Shown: in pieces, positions 1 through 9,245 of the stretch
How the letters are laid out: each line of letters opens with the position of its first letter
How positions within the stretch are numbered: position 1 is the first letter of the stretch
Source: Serratia nematodiphila DZ0503SBS1
GTDB taxonomy: Bacteria; Pseudomonadota; Gammaproteobacteria; Enterobacterales; Enterobacteriaceae
Direction of reading: 5' to 3'
Length of the DNA stretch: 64,000 nt
Assembly (NCBI RefSeq): GCF_000738675.1
Contig: NZ_JPUX01000001.1
Span: forward strand, 186,001 to 250,000
Program-made: the position numbers and the translations under genes
Notes under the pieces: model-generated
Databases searched by the model: none
What the model saw: the letters and a program-made list of their open reading frames with translations, nothing else
What the model was told of the DNA's origin: nothing

Positions 1-713
1 GGTAAATCCGCCGGGGATCCAGCTTTAGCTGCGGAGCCAGCTGTTGCACCGTGCGCTGCAGGGTGGTTTGGGTGCTCTCGTCGCTGTAATTTGACCAGCG
101 GAAGCTGTTTTCCGACAGCATCTGCGTGCCGTTGATCTCGATGTAGGCCACGCCCATTTCGCCGAACAGCAGCCGCTCCTCGGGGCTGATGGCGGCGGCT
201 TTGCCGTAGGTATGCAGGAAGATCACCGTTGGCCAACCTTCGGGCGGCGCTTCGCCGTCCGGCACCGCGTAGCTGGCTTTGCCTTCATACTGACGGGCGT
301 GCTGCAGATAGCGCGCTTTGGTGGCGGCCAAAATGGATTGGTAAGTGGCGGAGTGTTGGATGCTGTTGAAGGCGTCGTCCTCCAGCAGGTTGTAGTAGTA
401 CCACAGGCCGCGGTCGGCGCTCAGCTGCAGGTAACGCTCCGCCAGTTCGGTTTGCCCTTTCTCCGCCGACGACACCGCCAGCTGGTAGGGCGCCCAGACG
501 TTGCGGCCGTCTTCGCGCATCAGCGTCAGGTACAGCGACATGGCGCCGAGCTTTTTGTCTTCCTGGGTTTGCGCGGAACGCGATAGTTGGGCGTTGAGCG
601 CGCTGTGCGCCGGCAGCTCCAGCGGCTCTTCACCGGCGGGATAACGCATGTCTGCGGCGAAAGCGGGACTGGTGATGGAAACGAAAAATAACGCTAAAAT
701 GAAAAAATACATG
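1..713 (-). CDS. Secreted alpha/beta-hydrolase-like protein, partial (C-terminus beyond window)
   Basis: An open frame runs from ATG at 713 leftward off the window edge, giving about 237 residues without a stop. Residues 1-20 form a typical signal peptide: a hydrophobic stretch MYFFILALFFVSITSPAFA followed by AD. The mature part begins with a helical region that looks like tetratricopeptide or Sel1-like repeats (pattern A-Y-L-L-A-G-A-R-Y). It is followed by a strand-loop of the type GWPTVIFLHTYG, which resembles the first core strand and oxyanion loop of alpha/beta hydrolases. The nucleophile region is not in the window, so catalysis cannot be judged. No clear Shine-Dalgarno precedes the ATG; the signal peptide supports this start. 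The gene lies downstream of and parallel to chrR. The hydrolase assignment is inferred from a short stretch and is tentative. Confidence 0.6.
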
Positions 714-760
714 ATGCTATGGCTTTAATTTCAATAAATTGACGGACGTCATGTCCTGTT

Positions 761-781
761 GCGGCGCCCAGCGGGCGCCGC
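761..781 (-). terminator. GC-rich stem-loop after chrR
   Basis: A perfect 9-bp inverted repeat GCGGCGCCC / GGGCGCCGC with a 3-base loop lies just after the chrR stop and before the next minus-strand gene. There is no T run on the minus strand, so it may be an intercistronic RNA structure rather than a true terminator. Confidence 0.4.
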
Positions 782-788
782 GAGACCT

Positions 789-1355
789 TCACTCCACGCG
801 GCGAATAAAATCGCTGAACGCGGACAGCTGGCCGGTCAGGAAATCCAGCGTTCCCTGGTCGCTCAGTTCACCGGCCTGTTCATCGACCTTGCTCTGGATC
901 ACGCCGCCCATAAACTCAGGCTTGTTCATTACCATCGCATCGAGGAACACCAGGATCTGGCGCAGATGGTATTGGCAGCGCGCGCCGCCGATCGGCCCCA
1001 TTGAGCTGGTTTGAATGGCGACCGGCTTGCCGGCCAGCGGCTGATTCGGTACGCGAGACAGCCAGTCGATGGCGTTCTTCAACCCGCCGGGTACGGAATA
1101 GTTATATTCAGGGGTGACGATGATCACGCCGTCGGCCTGGCGGATCTGCTCGGCGATCGCCTCGACCGCGGCAGGGAAGCCTTCACCCTGTTGCATGTCG
1201 GCGTCGTACAGCGGGATATCGCGGATGGAGGGCAGCGCTTCAATGGTGACGCCCTGCGGGGCCAGGCCAGGCAGGGCGCGGGCCACCATGGCGTTGTAGG
1301 AGCCTTTGCGCAGGCTGCCGAGTAGAGTGACGATTTTTAAGGCTTGGTCTGACAT
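789..1355 (-). CDS. chrR: NADPH-dependent FMN reductase, quinone/chromate reductase ChrR (YieF)
   Basis: This 188-residue flavodoxin-like protein matches the ChrR/YieF family, soluble FMN enzymes that reduce quinones by two electrons and can also reduce chromate. The N-terminal phosphate-binding loop LLGSLRKGSYN is at residues 11-21. The family motif PEYNYSVPGGLKNAIDW, which binds the flavin ring and forms the dimer interface, is near residues 81-97. The start at 1355 is chosen because GGGAG stands at the right distance upstream; an in-frame ATG at 1448 has no such site and would add 31 residues not typical of the family. In E. coli yieE and yieF are neighbours, and the same pairing is seen here with the next gene at 1517-2242. 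Confidence 0.9.
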   Translation of the reverse strand: MSDQALKIVTLLGSLRKGSYNAMVARALPGLAPQGVTIEALPSIRDIPLYDADMQQGEGFPAAVEAIAEQIRQADGVIIVTPEYNYSVPGGLKNAIDWLSRVPNQPLAGKPVAIQTSSMGPIGGARCQYHLRQILVFLDAMVMNKPEFMGGVIQSKVDEQAGELSDQGTLDFLTGQLSAFSDFIRRVE

Positions 1356-1516
1356 GGTGATTCTCCCTTTCGAATGAGCAGATTCAGCGTACAACATGGG
1401 CGAATAGTAGGCTAAAGCGCGGGTCGAGAATAGGCGATTGCTCAACATTTAGCTGTCTTTACAATTTAATCCAGTAACTGGTGCGGTAAAGATCGCGTTA
1501 TCCGCTTTGCGCCGCG

Positions 1517-2242
1517 TCAACCTGGCGTCTTCAGGCCCGTCAGTTTAACGAAGCGTGAGGATGCCGCCGGGCTGCGCGGCGAGATTTCCCCGTCTTTGTG
1601 CAGGCCGCCGCGCTCTTCGTAGCGCCAGCACAGCAGGCGATCCAGCCCGGGGCTGCCGGCGCAGGCCCAGCTCAGATATTCGTCGGCATCGCTCATCACC
1701 TGAACGTCCGGCGTGGCGCTGGAACGCAGGTGGCCGGAGAAGGGATGCAGACGCAGCGTAGACTGGCCGCTGTTGCCGAGGCCGGAAATTTTCAGCACGC
1801 TTTGCCGAATGCTCCACAGCTGAGTCTCCGCCTCCAGCCGATCGTCCTGCGCGCCGATCCAGGCGCTTTCCGCCGGCGTCTGGTGCGCGTTCTGCAGCGC
1901 GCTTTGCCGGCTGCCGCGCGCCCGCATCACTTCGATATCCAGTCCGACTTTGCCTTCGTCGCTGAGCAGCACGCCCACGGTGTTGCTGGCATAGGCGAGG
2001 CTAAAATCGGGCAGCTGATGATCGGCGAAGCAGGGGCGGCCGGTGGGTGTGGTGGCGATGGGTGGCAGCGTCGGCAGGCCGTACAGGTAGAACATCATTT
2101 CGGCGAGCAGAATGCGCCCTTGCAGGTAGCGCGTGCGGCGCTTAACGGAAAAGGTGCGGGTGGCGGCTATCACTTCGTCGGCGAGTCTCTGGGTATCCAG
2201 GACAGCGGAGGCCGGGGTCCATCGGGCAAAATGACACGCCAT
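1517..2242 (-). CDS. yieE: 4'-phosphopantetheinyl transferase superfamily protein YieE-like
   Basis: A protein of 241 residues resembling the Sfp/AcpT-type phosphopantetheinyl transferases, which move the phosphopantetheine arm of coenzyme A onto carrier proteins. Visible family features are the PTGRPCF segment, a DFSLAYASNT segment and the metal-binding motif LDIE near residues 101-104 (Asp102, Glu104). The second metal and catalytic motif, normally W(S/T)xKE(A/S)xxK, reads WSIRQSVLK at 143-151. The usual Lys-Glu is therefore Arg-Gln, although the last Lys is kept. Activity may be altered or lost. The start at ATG 2242 is preferred because GGAG lies 6 bases upstream; ATG 2254 has no ribosome site. 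It neighbours chrR as in E. coli. A related role in secondary metabolite priming, as for Serratia PswP, cannot be decided from the sequence. Confidence 0.75.
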   Translation of the reverse strand: MACHFARWTPASAVLDTQRLADEVIAATRTFSVKRRTRYLQGRILLAEMMFYLYGLPTLPPIATTPTGRPCFADHQLPDFSLAYASNTVGVLLSDEGKVGLDIEVMRARGSRQSALQNAHQTPAESAWIGAQDDRLEAETQLWSIRQSVLKISGLGNSGQSTLRLHPFSGHLRSSATPDVQVMSDADEYLSWACAGSPGLDRLLCWRYEERGGLHKDGEISPRSPAASSRFVKLTGLKTPG

Positions 2243-2375
2243 TGTTCGCTCCATGACAGAGGGTCGCTAAGAACGCAGGGGTGTTAGATTAAGACTAAGT
2301 TGAGGATTTATCATCAAAAAACACTATGCGTTTTATCCGATTTGTTGCCGATTTCAGTGATGAGCGGCACAGGCG

Positions 2376-3176
2376 TTATTCCAGGATCCAGCTATCGCCG
2401 GTGGCCGGCGCGATACCTTCCGGCAGCCATAGCCGGCCCCACGCGCCGGTACAGTGGCAGCCCATGATCTTTTCCGGCTGGTGCTGCCGTAAAAAACGGC
2501 GCACGCGCCAGAGCGTGCGCGGGGAAGCGCAACGCAGATGAAAACCACCAATTAAGGCGTGGATCCGATCGATTCCGGTGATTTTCTGGCAGTGGCGCAC
2601 GATATTCACGATCCCGCGATGCCCGCAGCCGGTCACGATCACCAGACCGCGATCCGATTTGTAAATCAGCACCCCTTCGTCGATAACGTAATCCACCGCC
2701 GCGTTTTCCCCGGTAATCACCCCGTAGGCGCGCGGTGCGGGCACGGCGATTTCACCTGACCACATAAAGCGATCGCCGATCGCCAGCGGCTCGCGGCTGT
2801 AGTGCATGTTATGGCGCGAGTAGTCGATGTCCAAAGAGAGCTTTTTGATTTTGCGGGTGTGGCCCAGCACCTTCAGCGCCGCATAGCGTTCATCACCGAT
2901 TTGGGGATGGCAGATGATGCGGCTGTTGTCCGGCAGCCAGGCGACGCCGCCGCAGTGGTCATAGTGGCCGTGGGAGAGCACCGTCGCGGTGATGCGGGAG
3001 AGATCGACGCTCATCAGCGCCGCATTGCGCAGGAAGCTGTCGTCGGGGCCGGTGTCGAACAGTATGGAGGTCGTCTCGTCCTCAATCAGCAGGCTTAACC
3101 CGGCCTTGGCCTGCAATAGCGGGTTGGCGCCGGCGGCGCGGCGGTTTTCCAGCAATACCTTGAGGGTTAACGCCAT
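2376..3176 (-). CDS. MBL-fold metallo-hydrolase
   Basis: A cytoplasmic protein of 266 residues with the metallo-beta-lactamase fold. The metal-binding motif SHGHYDHCGG is at residues 68-77 (His69, His71, Asp73, His74). Further ligands are suggested by TGCGHRG and the late GGFHL. The overall pattern, including the early FDTG strand and the C-terminal HCTG, is that of the group annotated as similar to dihydropterin-ribofuranosylaminobenzene phosphate synthase, whose real substrate in enterobacteria is unknown. No signal peptide is visible. It lies between yieE and mnmE on the same strand, separated from mnmE by a terminator, so it probably has its own promoter. A weak CAGGAACGAG ribosome site precedes the ATG. 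The fold is secure; the reaction is not. Confidence 0.8.
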   Translation of the reverse strand: MALTLKVLLENRRAAGANPLLQAKAGLSLLIEDETTSILFDTGPDDSFLRNAALMSVDLSRITATVLSHGHYDHCGGVAWLPDNSRIICHPQIGDERYAALKVLGHTRKIKKLSLDIDYSRHNMHYSREPLAIGDRFMWSGEIAVPAPRAYGVITGENAAVDYVIDEGVLIYKSDRGLVIVTGCGHRGIVNIVRHCQKITGIDRIHALIGGFHLRCASPRTLWRVRRFLRQHQPEKIMGCHCTGAWGRLWLPEGIAPATGDSWILE

Positions 3177-3272
3177 GTTGACTCGTTCCTGAGAAAGACA
3201 CCTGACCGTCCAGTATATCGCGGGCAGTTGCAGCGGCGCTGTGAGCCAGCGCGCAGAGCGAGAGCGGGAAAG

Positions 3273-3306
3273 AAAAACGGCCGGAACAAGGGCTTATCCC
3301 GGCCGT
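3273..3306 (-). terminator. Rho-independent terminator after mnmE
   Basis: An 8-bp inverted repeat ACGGCCGG / CCGGCCGT is followed on the minus strand by a run of five T. It lies 20 bases beyond the mnmE stop and fits termination of that gene. Confidence 0.8.
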
Positions 3307-3325
3307 GAAGGCCTCTGGCAGCGCG

Positions 3326-4690
3326 TTATTTCCCGATACAGAAGCTGGAGAAGATGCGGCCCAGCAGGTCGTCGGAGGTGAATTCGCCGGTGATTTCGCT
3401 CAAGGCCAGCTGCGCCTGGCGCAGTTCCTCGGCCAGCAGTTCGCCCGCGTAAGCGCTCACTAACTGTTCTTTGCCCTGCACCAGATGCTGCGCCGCCAGT
3501 TCCAGCGCCTGCAGGTGGCGACGGCGCGCCAGGAAGCCGCCTTCCATGTTGCTGGTGAAGCCCATGCTCTGTTTCAGATGATCGCGCAGCACATCGACGC
3601 CTTCGCCAGTGCGGGCCGACAGGCGAATAAGTGAGTGGTTATTCACTTCCGTCAGGCCCAGCGTTTCACCGGTGATGTCGGCTTTGTTGCGCACCACGGT
3701 GATCGGCAGCGTTGCCGGCAGGCGCGCCATAAACTCCGGCCAGATCTCCGCCGGCTCGGTGGCGGCGGTGGTGGTGCCGTCAACCATAAACAGCACTCTG
3801 TCGGCCTGTTCGATCTCGTTCCAGGCACGTTCGATGCCGATACGTTCAACTTCGTCGCTGGCGTCGCGCAGGCCGGCGGTGTCGATGATGTGCAGCGGCA
3901 TGCCGTCGATATGGATATGTTCACGCAAGACGTCGCGGGTGGTGCCGGCGATATCGGTGACGATCGCCGCCTCGCGCCCGGCCAACGAATTGAGCAGGCT
4001 GGATTTACCGGCGTTGGGGCGCCCGGCGATCACCACCTTCATCCCTTCGCGCAGCAGGCTGCCCTGGCGCGCTTCACCACGCACGTTATCCAGATCCGCC
4101 ATCACGTCGTTGAGCTGCGCCTCGATTTTACCGTCGGACAGGAAGTCGATTTCCTCGTCCGGGAAGTCGATCGCCGCTTCCACGTAGATTCGCAGGTGAG
4201 TGAGCGCTTCCACGAGCTGGTGGATGAGGATGGAAAATGCGCCCTGCAGCGAGTTCATCGCCGAACGTGCCGCCTGCTCGGAGCTGGCGTCGATCAGATC
4301 GGCGATCGCTTCGGCCTGCGCCAGATCGAGTTTGTCGTTGAGAAACGCGCGCTCGGAGAACTCGCCGGGCCGGGCGATGCGCACGTCGGGCAGCGCCAGC
4401 ACGCGCTTGAGCAGCAGATCGAGGATCACCGGCCCGCCGTGGCCCTGCAGCTCCAGCACGTCTTCGCCGGTAAAGGAGTTTGGCCCCGGAAACCACAGCG
4501 CGATGCCCTGATCGAGGGTGGCACCGGCGGCGTCGCGGAACGGCAGATAGTCAGCGTAGCGCGGCTTCGGCAGCTTGCCGAGCAACGCCTGGGCGACGTC
4601 TTTGGCCTTGCTTCCGGAAATGCGCAGAATGCCGACGCCGCCGCGTCCCGGCGGGGTGGCTTGGGCTACGATGGTATCGGTGGTGCTCAT
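3326..4690 (-). CDS. mnmE: tRNA uridine-5-carboxymethylaminomethyl modification GTPase MnmE (TrmE)
   Basis: This 454-residue GTPase works with MnmG to modify U34 at the wobble position of certain tRNAs. The N-terminal tetrahydrofolate-binding domain starts with [19 protein letters not shown]. The G domain sits inside a helical domain. G1 is GRPNAGKSS at residues 223-231, and G3 is DTAG at 270-273. The switch region DIAGTTRD is typical. The C-terminal CIGK motif with the conserved Cys451 is intact and ends the protein. The length equals the family norm. It follows the rnpA-yidD-yidC genes on the minus strand as in E. coli, but a terminator at 4718-4743 separates them. Confidence 0.98.
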   Translation of the reverse strand: MSTTDTIVAQATPPGRGGVGILRISGSKAKDVAQALLGKLPKPRYADYLPFRDAAGATLDQGIALWFPGPNSFTGEDVLELQGHGGPVILDLLLKRVLALPDVRIARPGEFSERAFLNDKLDLAQAEAIADLIDASSEQAARSAMNSLQGAFSILIHQLVEALTHLRIYVEAAIDFPDEEIDFLSDGKIEAQLNDVMADLDNVRGEARQGSLLREGMKVVIAGRPNAGKSSLLNSLAGREAAIVTDIAGTTRDVLREHIHIDGMPLHIIDTAGLRDASDEVERIGIERAWNEIEQADRVLFMVDGTTTAATEPAEIWPEFMARLPATLPITVVRNKADITGETLGLTEVNNHSLIRLSARTGEGVDVLRDHLKQSMGFTSNMEGGFLARRRHLQALELAAQHLVQGKEQLVSAYAGELLAEELRQAQLALSEITGEFTSDDLLGRIFSSFCIGK

Positions 4691-4717
4691 AACGGTTCTC
4701 TCTGACGATTAAGATGC

Positions 4718-4743
4718 AAAAAGGCGGTCTAATGACCGCCTTT
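4718..4743 (-). terminator. Rho-independent terminator after yidC
   Basis: A 10-bp perfect stem AAAGGCGGTC / GACCGCCTTT with loop TAAT. On the minus strand it is followed by TTTTT, so it ends the rpmH-rnpA-yidD-yidC transcript before mnmE. Confidence 0.85.
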
Positions 4744-4786
4744 GGTGTGACTGCAAGGGTCGGCGCGCCGAACCCCTACACTACGC

Positions 4787-6424
4787 TTAGCTTTTTTTCT
4801 TGTCGCGGCTGTGCAGACCGCGTTTTTCCAGACCACGGTAAATCAGCTGCTGCTGCAGGATGGTCACCAGGTTGCTGACGATGTAGTACAGCACCAGACC
4901 GGACGGGAACCACAGGAAGAACACTGTGAAGATCACCGGCATGAAGGTCATGATTTTCTGCTGCATCGGGTCAGTCACGGTGGTCGGCGACATCTTCTGA
5001 ATGAAGAACATCGTCACGCCCATCAGGATTGGCAGGATGTAGTACGGGTCCTGCGCCGACAGGTCATGGATCCACAGGGCGAACGGCGCGTGGCGCAGCT
5101 CGACCGAACCCATCAGCATGTAGTACAGCGCCAGGAAGATCGGCATCTGAATGATCAGCGGCAGACAGCCGCCGAGCGGGTTCACTTTCTCCGCCTTGTA
5201 CAGCGCCATCATCTCTTGGCTCATGCGCTGTTTGTCATCGCCGATGCGCTCGCGCATCGCCTGCAGCTTCGGCTGCAGCATGCGCATTTTCGCCATCGAG
5301 GTGTACTGCGCCTTGGTCAGCGGGTACATGATGCCGCGCACGATGAAGGTGATGATGATGATGGAGAAGCCCCAGTTGCCGATAAAGCCGTGGATGAACT
5401 TCAGCAGTTTGAACAGCGGCTGGGAGATGAACCACAGCCAACCGTAATCCACGGTCAGATCCAGGTGTGGCGCCAGCTGGGCCATCTGGTCCTGCAGCTC
5501 CGGGCCGACCCACAGGGTGGCGTTCAGCTGTTGCTGAGCGCCCGGCTGCACCACGACCGGCGTAGATTTGAAGCCGATGGTGGACAGGTTGTCACCCGGT
5601 TTGGCGGTGTAGAAGGTGTTGTCACCCTTGGTCGCCGGCACCCACGCGGTGGCGAAGTACTGTTGCAGCATCGCAACCCAACCGTCTTTGGTGGTGACGC
5701 TCAGGTTTTCGTCTTTGTCGAACGCGTATTTCTGGTACTTGTCCTCGCTGGACGAGTACGCCGCGCCGCGGAAGGTATGCAGCGCGAAGTTGCTGCTGCC
5801 GGTGTCACGGTGCTTAGGCAATTCGGTGGTCTGCTTCAGCTGGCCAAACAGGGTCAGCTCCAGCGGCGTCGCGCCTTTGTTGTCGATGCTGTAATCCACG
5901 CCGACCGCATAGTGGTTGCGTTTGAGCACGAAGGTCTTGGTGTAGATCGCGCCGTCTTTACCGGTGTAGGTCAACGGGATGCGCAGCTCGTCCTGGCCTT
6001 CCGGCAGGGTGTAGCTGTCTTGCGCCGCTTGGTACAGCGGGCGTTCGCCGTTGGCCGGGTTGTCCGGGCCGTTTTTACCGGTCAGGCCGCTTTGCGCCTG
6101 ATAGACGAACGACGGGGTGGTTTCCAGCAGTTGGAACGGAGTCGATGAACCCAGAGTATCCGGGTAGGCCAACAGTTTAGCCTGCTCGATATCGCCACCA
6201 CGGGTGTTGATGGTCAGTGACAGCACGTCGGTGTTCACGGTAATCAGCTTACCCTGACCACTGGCTGGCACGGCCTGGCTGGCGGCATCACCGGCTACTG
6301 CGTTCGAAGTCTGTTGCGTGGTCTGTGCGGCCGGCTGCGGAGCGTTGTCCGTTTGCCATGCCTGCCAGATCATGAAAGACACGAACAGCAGAGCGATGAG
6401 AAGAAGATTGCGTTGCGAATCCAT
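4787..6424 (-). CDS. yidC: Membrane protein insertase YidC
   Basis: A protein of 545 residues that inserts and folds inner membrane proteins, alone or with SecYEG. An N-terminal membrane segment (residues about 5-20, [17 protein letters not shown]) is followed by a large periplasmic beta-sandwich domain up to about residue 335. The conserved five-helix core comes next, including [16 protein letters not shown], the cytoplasmic hairpin loop rich in Met and Lys, and the last helices around [18 protein letters not shown]. The basic C-terminus ends in KKKS. Length and layout match E. coli YidC. The start lies 2 bases after the yidD stop, so the two are cotranscribed and probably translationally coupled. 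Confidence 0.98.
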   Translation of the reverse strand: MDSQRNLLLIALLFVSFMIWQAWQTDNAPQPAAQTTQQTSNAVAGDAASQAVPASGQGKLITVNTDVLSLTINTRGGDIEQAKLLAYPDTLGSSTPFQLLETTPSFVYQAQSGLTGKNGPDNPANGERPLYQAAQDSYTLPEGQDELRIPLTYTGKDGAIYTKTFVLKRNHYAVGVDYSIDNKGATPLELTLFGQLKQTTELPKHRDTGSSNFALHTFRGAAYSSSEDKYQKYAFDKDENLSVTTKDGWVAMLQQYFATAWVPATKGDNTFYTAKPGDNLSTIGFKSTPVVVQPGAQQQLNATLWVGPELQDQMAQLAPHLDLTVDYGWLWFISQPLFKLLKFIHGFIGNWGFSIIIITFIVRGIMYPLTKAQYTSMAKMRMLQPKLQAMRERIGDDKQRMSQEMMALYKAEKVNPLGGCLPLIIQMPIFLALYYMLMGSVELRHAPFALWIHDLSAQDPYYILPILMGVTMFFIQKMSPTTVTDPMQQKIMTFMPVIFTVFFLWFPSGLVLYYIVSNLVTILQQQLIYRGLEKRGLHSRDKKKS

Positions 6425-6426
6425 CG

Positions 6427-6684
6427 TTAGTGTTCTCTGTTATCGTCGGTTTTTGGCGGCACCGGATCATCGCCACCTGGGTTCAAAGGGTGGCATTTTA
6501 ATACGCGTTTCAATGCTAACCAACTGCCTTTTATCATGCCAAACCTGCTTAATGCCTCAATTGCGTAATGAGAGCATGTCGGCTGGAAGCGACAACGAGG
6601 CCCTAGCAGCGGGCTGATGACGAGCTGATAGGCCCGCACCAGCCCGATCAGGATGCGGGAGCCTGGCGACAGTGGCGACGCCAT
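6427..6684 (-). CDS. yidD: Membrane protein insertion efficiency factor YidD
   Basis: A small protein of 85 residues thought to help YidC-dependent insertion at the inner membrane. The family pattern [19 protein letters not shown] (about residues 23-41), with its two cysteines, is present, as is the downstream [13 protein letters not shown]. An N-terminal amphipathic helix likely associates with the membrane. Its start codon lies inside the end of rnpA: the two reading frames overlap by 37 bases, an arrangement also found in E. coli and other enterobacteria. Confidence 0.97.
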   Translation of the reverse strand: MASPLSPGSRILIGLVRAYQLVISPLLGPRCRFQPTCSHYAIEALSRFGMIKGSWLALKRVLKCHPLNPGGDDPVPPKTDDNREH

Positions 6685-7007
6685 AATTTATCCAAAGCTT
6701 CCGTCAGCGCGCGGTTATCCAAATCCGCTATCCCCTTTTTGGCCACCACGACAAAATCCATCGCCGGTAATTCGTGCTGGCGCAGGCGGAAGCTTTCGCG
6801 GGTTAGGCGTTTGATCCGATTACGCTCGTGCGCGCGTTTGACGTGTTTTTTGGCGACGGTAAGACCGATGCGGGGATGCCCCAGCTGGTTCAGGCGGCCG
6901 AGGATGGTGATTTGCGGCGTGCCAGCCCGTTGTGGCTGCTGGAAGACGAAAGTGAAATGAGTGGGAGTTAACAAACGTAACTCCCTGGGAAAAGCGAGCT
7001 TAACCAC
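6648..7007 (-). CDS. rnpA: Ribonuclease P protein component
   Basis: A basic protein of 119 residues that binds the RNase P RNA and helps it process tRNA 5' ends. The family signature [13 protein letters not shown] is at residues 46-58, and the central strand FVVVAKKG is present. It starts 17 bases after the end of rpmH and is in the same operon. Its 3' end overlaps yidD. Length and motif positions are normal. Confidence 0.98.
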   Translation of the reverse strand: MVKLAFPRELRLLTPTHFTFVFQQPQRAGTPQITILGRLNQLGHPRIGLTVAKKHVKRAHERNRIKRLTRESFRLRQHELPAMDFVVVAKKGIADLDNRALTEALDKLWRRHCRQAPAS

Positions 7008-7024
7008 TCAGCGGGTTAGCTTTA

Positions 7025-7177
<153 letters not shown>

Positions 7178-7269
7178 CTAAACTTAAAATAATTACTGAT
7201 CAGTAAACGCGTTTGGCTACTCGGCGTGAAGATGACCGACGCCTCAATCGCAATACATAAAGAAGCGGG

Positions 7270-7298
7270 ATTGTAATAATTGTACAGTCCTGAGTCAA
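7270..7298 (-). promoter_or_regulatory. Promoter of rpmH operon
   Basis: On the minus strand, TTGACT (7298-7293) and TACAAT (7275-7270) are separated by exactly 17 bases. This is a near-consensus sigma-70 promoter about 100 bases upstream of rpmH. Confidence 0.8.
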
Positions 7299-7846
7299 TT
7301 CGCATCGCGCCAGCCTACCTGGTTGTCTGCCAATACGGAACAAAATCCGCTCTTGGCCCGTGGTCACCGCAGAATCCTGTCTGGCTAATGACGCACCATA
7401 AGGAACCAGGTATCACACGTAGGGCGAAGATTATACGGACTCGGGGTGAAATCGCAAGGATCCCCGTGAGATCCTTTGCGCGCGATCGCAGGATCCGGCG
7501 TGGATAACAGGGTATAACCGGTTGACAATGTAAAAAACGCGGCGCAGCGGCCGGGATCTGCGCGGTCATTCGGCGCTGGCGGTGAAAAGATCGCCGCCGG
7601 CCGCGGCCTGTGGATAAAATGGATCTAATCTGTGAGGAAGGGGAGGATCTCTTGCGCGGATTGCGCTATGATCCGTCATTCCGATCGCGATCCCTCATGC
7701 CGGGATCGTGAGGGACACAAACCGTGAAAGGCGGTTCGCATCCCCCACAGGCAAACAGCCGATGCCGGGTATGTGTCAAAAATCATGAGTTATAAAAAAG
7801 TTGTCCGTTTCTTTTCTTTATTGATCTTGTTCGAGTGGAGTCCGCC
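7299..7846 (+). promoter_or_regulatory. dnaA regulatory region with DnaA boxes and GATC cluster
   Basis: This gap contains no gene. A perfect DnaA box TGTGGATAA is at 7609-7617 and a one-mismatch box CGTGGATAA at 7499-7507, as expected for autoregulation of dnaA. Twelve GATC sites fall between 7459 and 7707, where about one would be expected by chance. This fits Dam/SeqA control of dnaA transcription. A likely dnaA -10 element TATGAT is at 7667-7672, in sequence similar to the E. coli dnaA P2 promoter; its -35 is weak. There is no AT-rich unwinding element and too few DnaA boxes for oriC, which in enterobacteria lies near mnmG instead. Confidence 0.75.
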
Positions 7847-9241
7847 GTGTCACTTTCGCTTTGGCAGCAGTGTCTTGCCCGATTGCAGGATGAGTTACCT
7901 GCCACAGAATTTAGTATGTGGATTCGCCCATTGCAGGCGGAACTGAGTGACAACACCCTGGCGCTGTACGCGCCTAACCGTTTTGTGCTGGATTGGGTTC
8001 GCGATAAGTACTTAAACAACATCAATGGTCTGCTGAATGATTTCTGCGGCACGGATGCGCCTTTGCTGCGTTTTGAAGTCGGCAGCAAGCCGATCACGCA
8101 GGTGATCAGCCAGACCGTGACCGCCAGCGTCAGCAGCGCCCCTGCGGCTCCGGCGGCGCGCACGGCCGCGCCTTCGCGCCCGAGCTGGGACAACGCGGCG
8201 GCGCAGCCCGAGCTCTCTTACCGCTCCAACGTCAACCCTAAACACACCTTTGACAACTTCGTCGAGGGTAAGTCCAACCAGCTGGCGCGCGCGGCGGCTC
8301 GCCAGGTGGCGGACAATCCGGGCGGCGCCTACAACCCTTTGTTCCTGTATGGCGGCACCGGCCTGGGTAAAACTCACCTGCTGCATGCGGTCGGTAACGG
8401 CATCATGGCGCGCAAGGCCAACGCCAAAGTGGTCTACATGCACTCGGAACGCTTTGTGCAGGACATGGTCAAAGCGTTGCAGAACAATGCCATCGAAGAG
8501 TTTAAGCGCTACTACCGTTCGGTCGACGCGTTGCTGATCGATGACATCCAATTCTTTGCCAACAAGGAGCGTTCGCAGGAAGAGTTCTTCCATACCTTTA
8601 ACGCCCTGTTGGAAGGCAATCAGCAGATCATCCTGACTTCGGATCGCTACCCTAAAGAGATCAACGGGGTGGAAGATCGTCTGAAGTCCCGCTTCGGCTG
8701 GGGGCTGACGGTGGCGATCGAGCCGCCGGAGCTGGAAACCCGCGTGGCGATCCTGATGAAAAAGGCCGACGAAAACGACATTCGCCTGCCGGGCGAAGTG
8801 GCGTTCTTCATCGCCAAGCGCCTGCGTTCCAACGTGCGTGAGCTCGAAGGGGCGCTGAACCGCGTGATCGCCAACGCCAACTTTACTGGCCGGGCCATCA
8901 CCATCGATTTCGTGCGCGAAGCGCTGCGCGATCTGCTGGCGCTGCAGGAAAAGCTGGTCACCATCGACAATATCCAAAAGACGGTGGCGGAGTATTACAA
9001 GATTAAAGTCGCGGATTTGCTGTCCAAGCGGCGTTCGCGATCCGTTGCCCGCCCGCGCCAGATGGCGATGGCGCTGGCGAAGGAGCTCACCAACCACAGC
9101 CTGCCGGAAATCGGCGATGCGTTTGGTGGCCGCGACCATACCACGGTGTTGCACGCCTGCCGGAAGATCGAGCAGCTGCGTGAGGAAAGTCACGACATCA
9201 AAGAAGATTTCTCCAATTTAATCAGAACATTATCTTCATAG
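7847..9241 (+). CDS. dnaA: Chromosomal replication initiator protein DnaA
   Basis: A protein of 464 residues that binds DnaA boxes and opens oriC. Domain I starts [25 protein letters not shown] variable Ala/Pro-rich linker is at about residues 92-120. The AAA+ domain has Walker [10 protein letters not shown] at 169-177 and Walker B LLIDDIQF. The C-terminal domain carries the DNA-binding signature [15 protein letters not shown]. The start is taken as GTG at 7847, as in E. coli, with GTGGAG 7 bases upstream. An in-frame GTG at 7835 would add four residues but would use part of the ribosome site as its start codon. It is followed after 4 bases by dnaN. Confidence 0.98.
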   Translation: MSLSLWQQCLARLQDELPATEFSMWIRPLQAELSDNTLALYAPNRFVLDWVRDKYLNNINGLLNDFCGTDAPLLRFEVGSKPITQVISQTVTASVSSAPAAPAARTAAPSRPSWDNAAAQPELSYRSNVNPKHTFDNFVEGKSNQLARAAARQVADNPGGAYNPLFLYGGTGLGKTHLLHAVGNGIMARKANAKVVYMHSERFVQDMVKALQNNAIEEFKRYYRSVDALLIDDIQFFANKERSQEEFFHTFNALLEGNQQIILTSDRYPKEINGVEDRLKSRFGWGLTVAIEPPELETRVAILMKKADENDIRLPGEVAFFIAKRLRSNVRELEGALNRVIANANFTGRAITIDFVREALRDLLALQEKLVTIDNIQKTVAEYYKIKVADLLSKRRSRSVARPRQMAMALAKELTNHSLPEIGDAFGGRDHTTVLHACRKIEQLREESHDIKEDFSNLIRTLSS

Positions 9242-9245
9242 CGCT

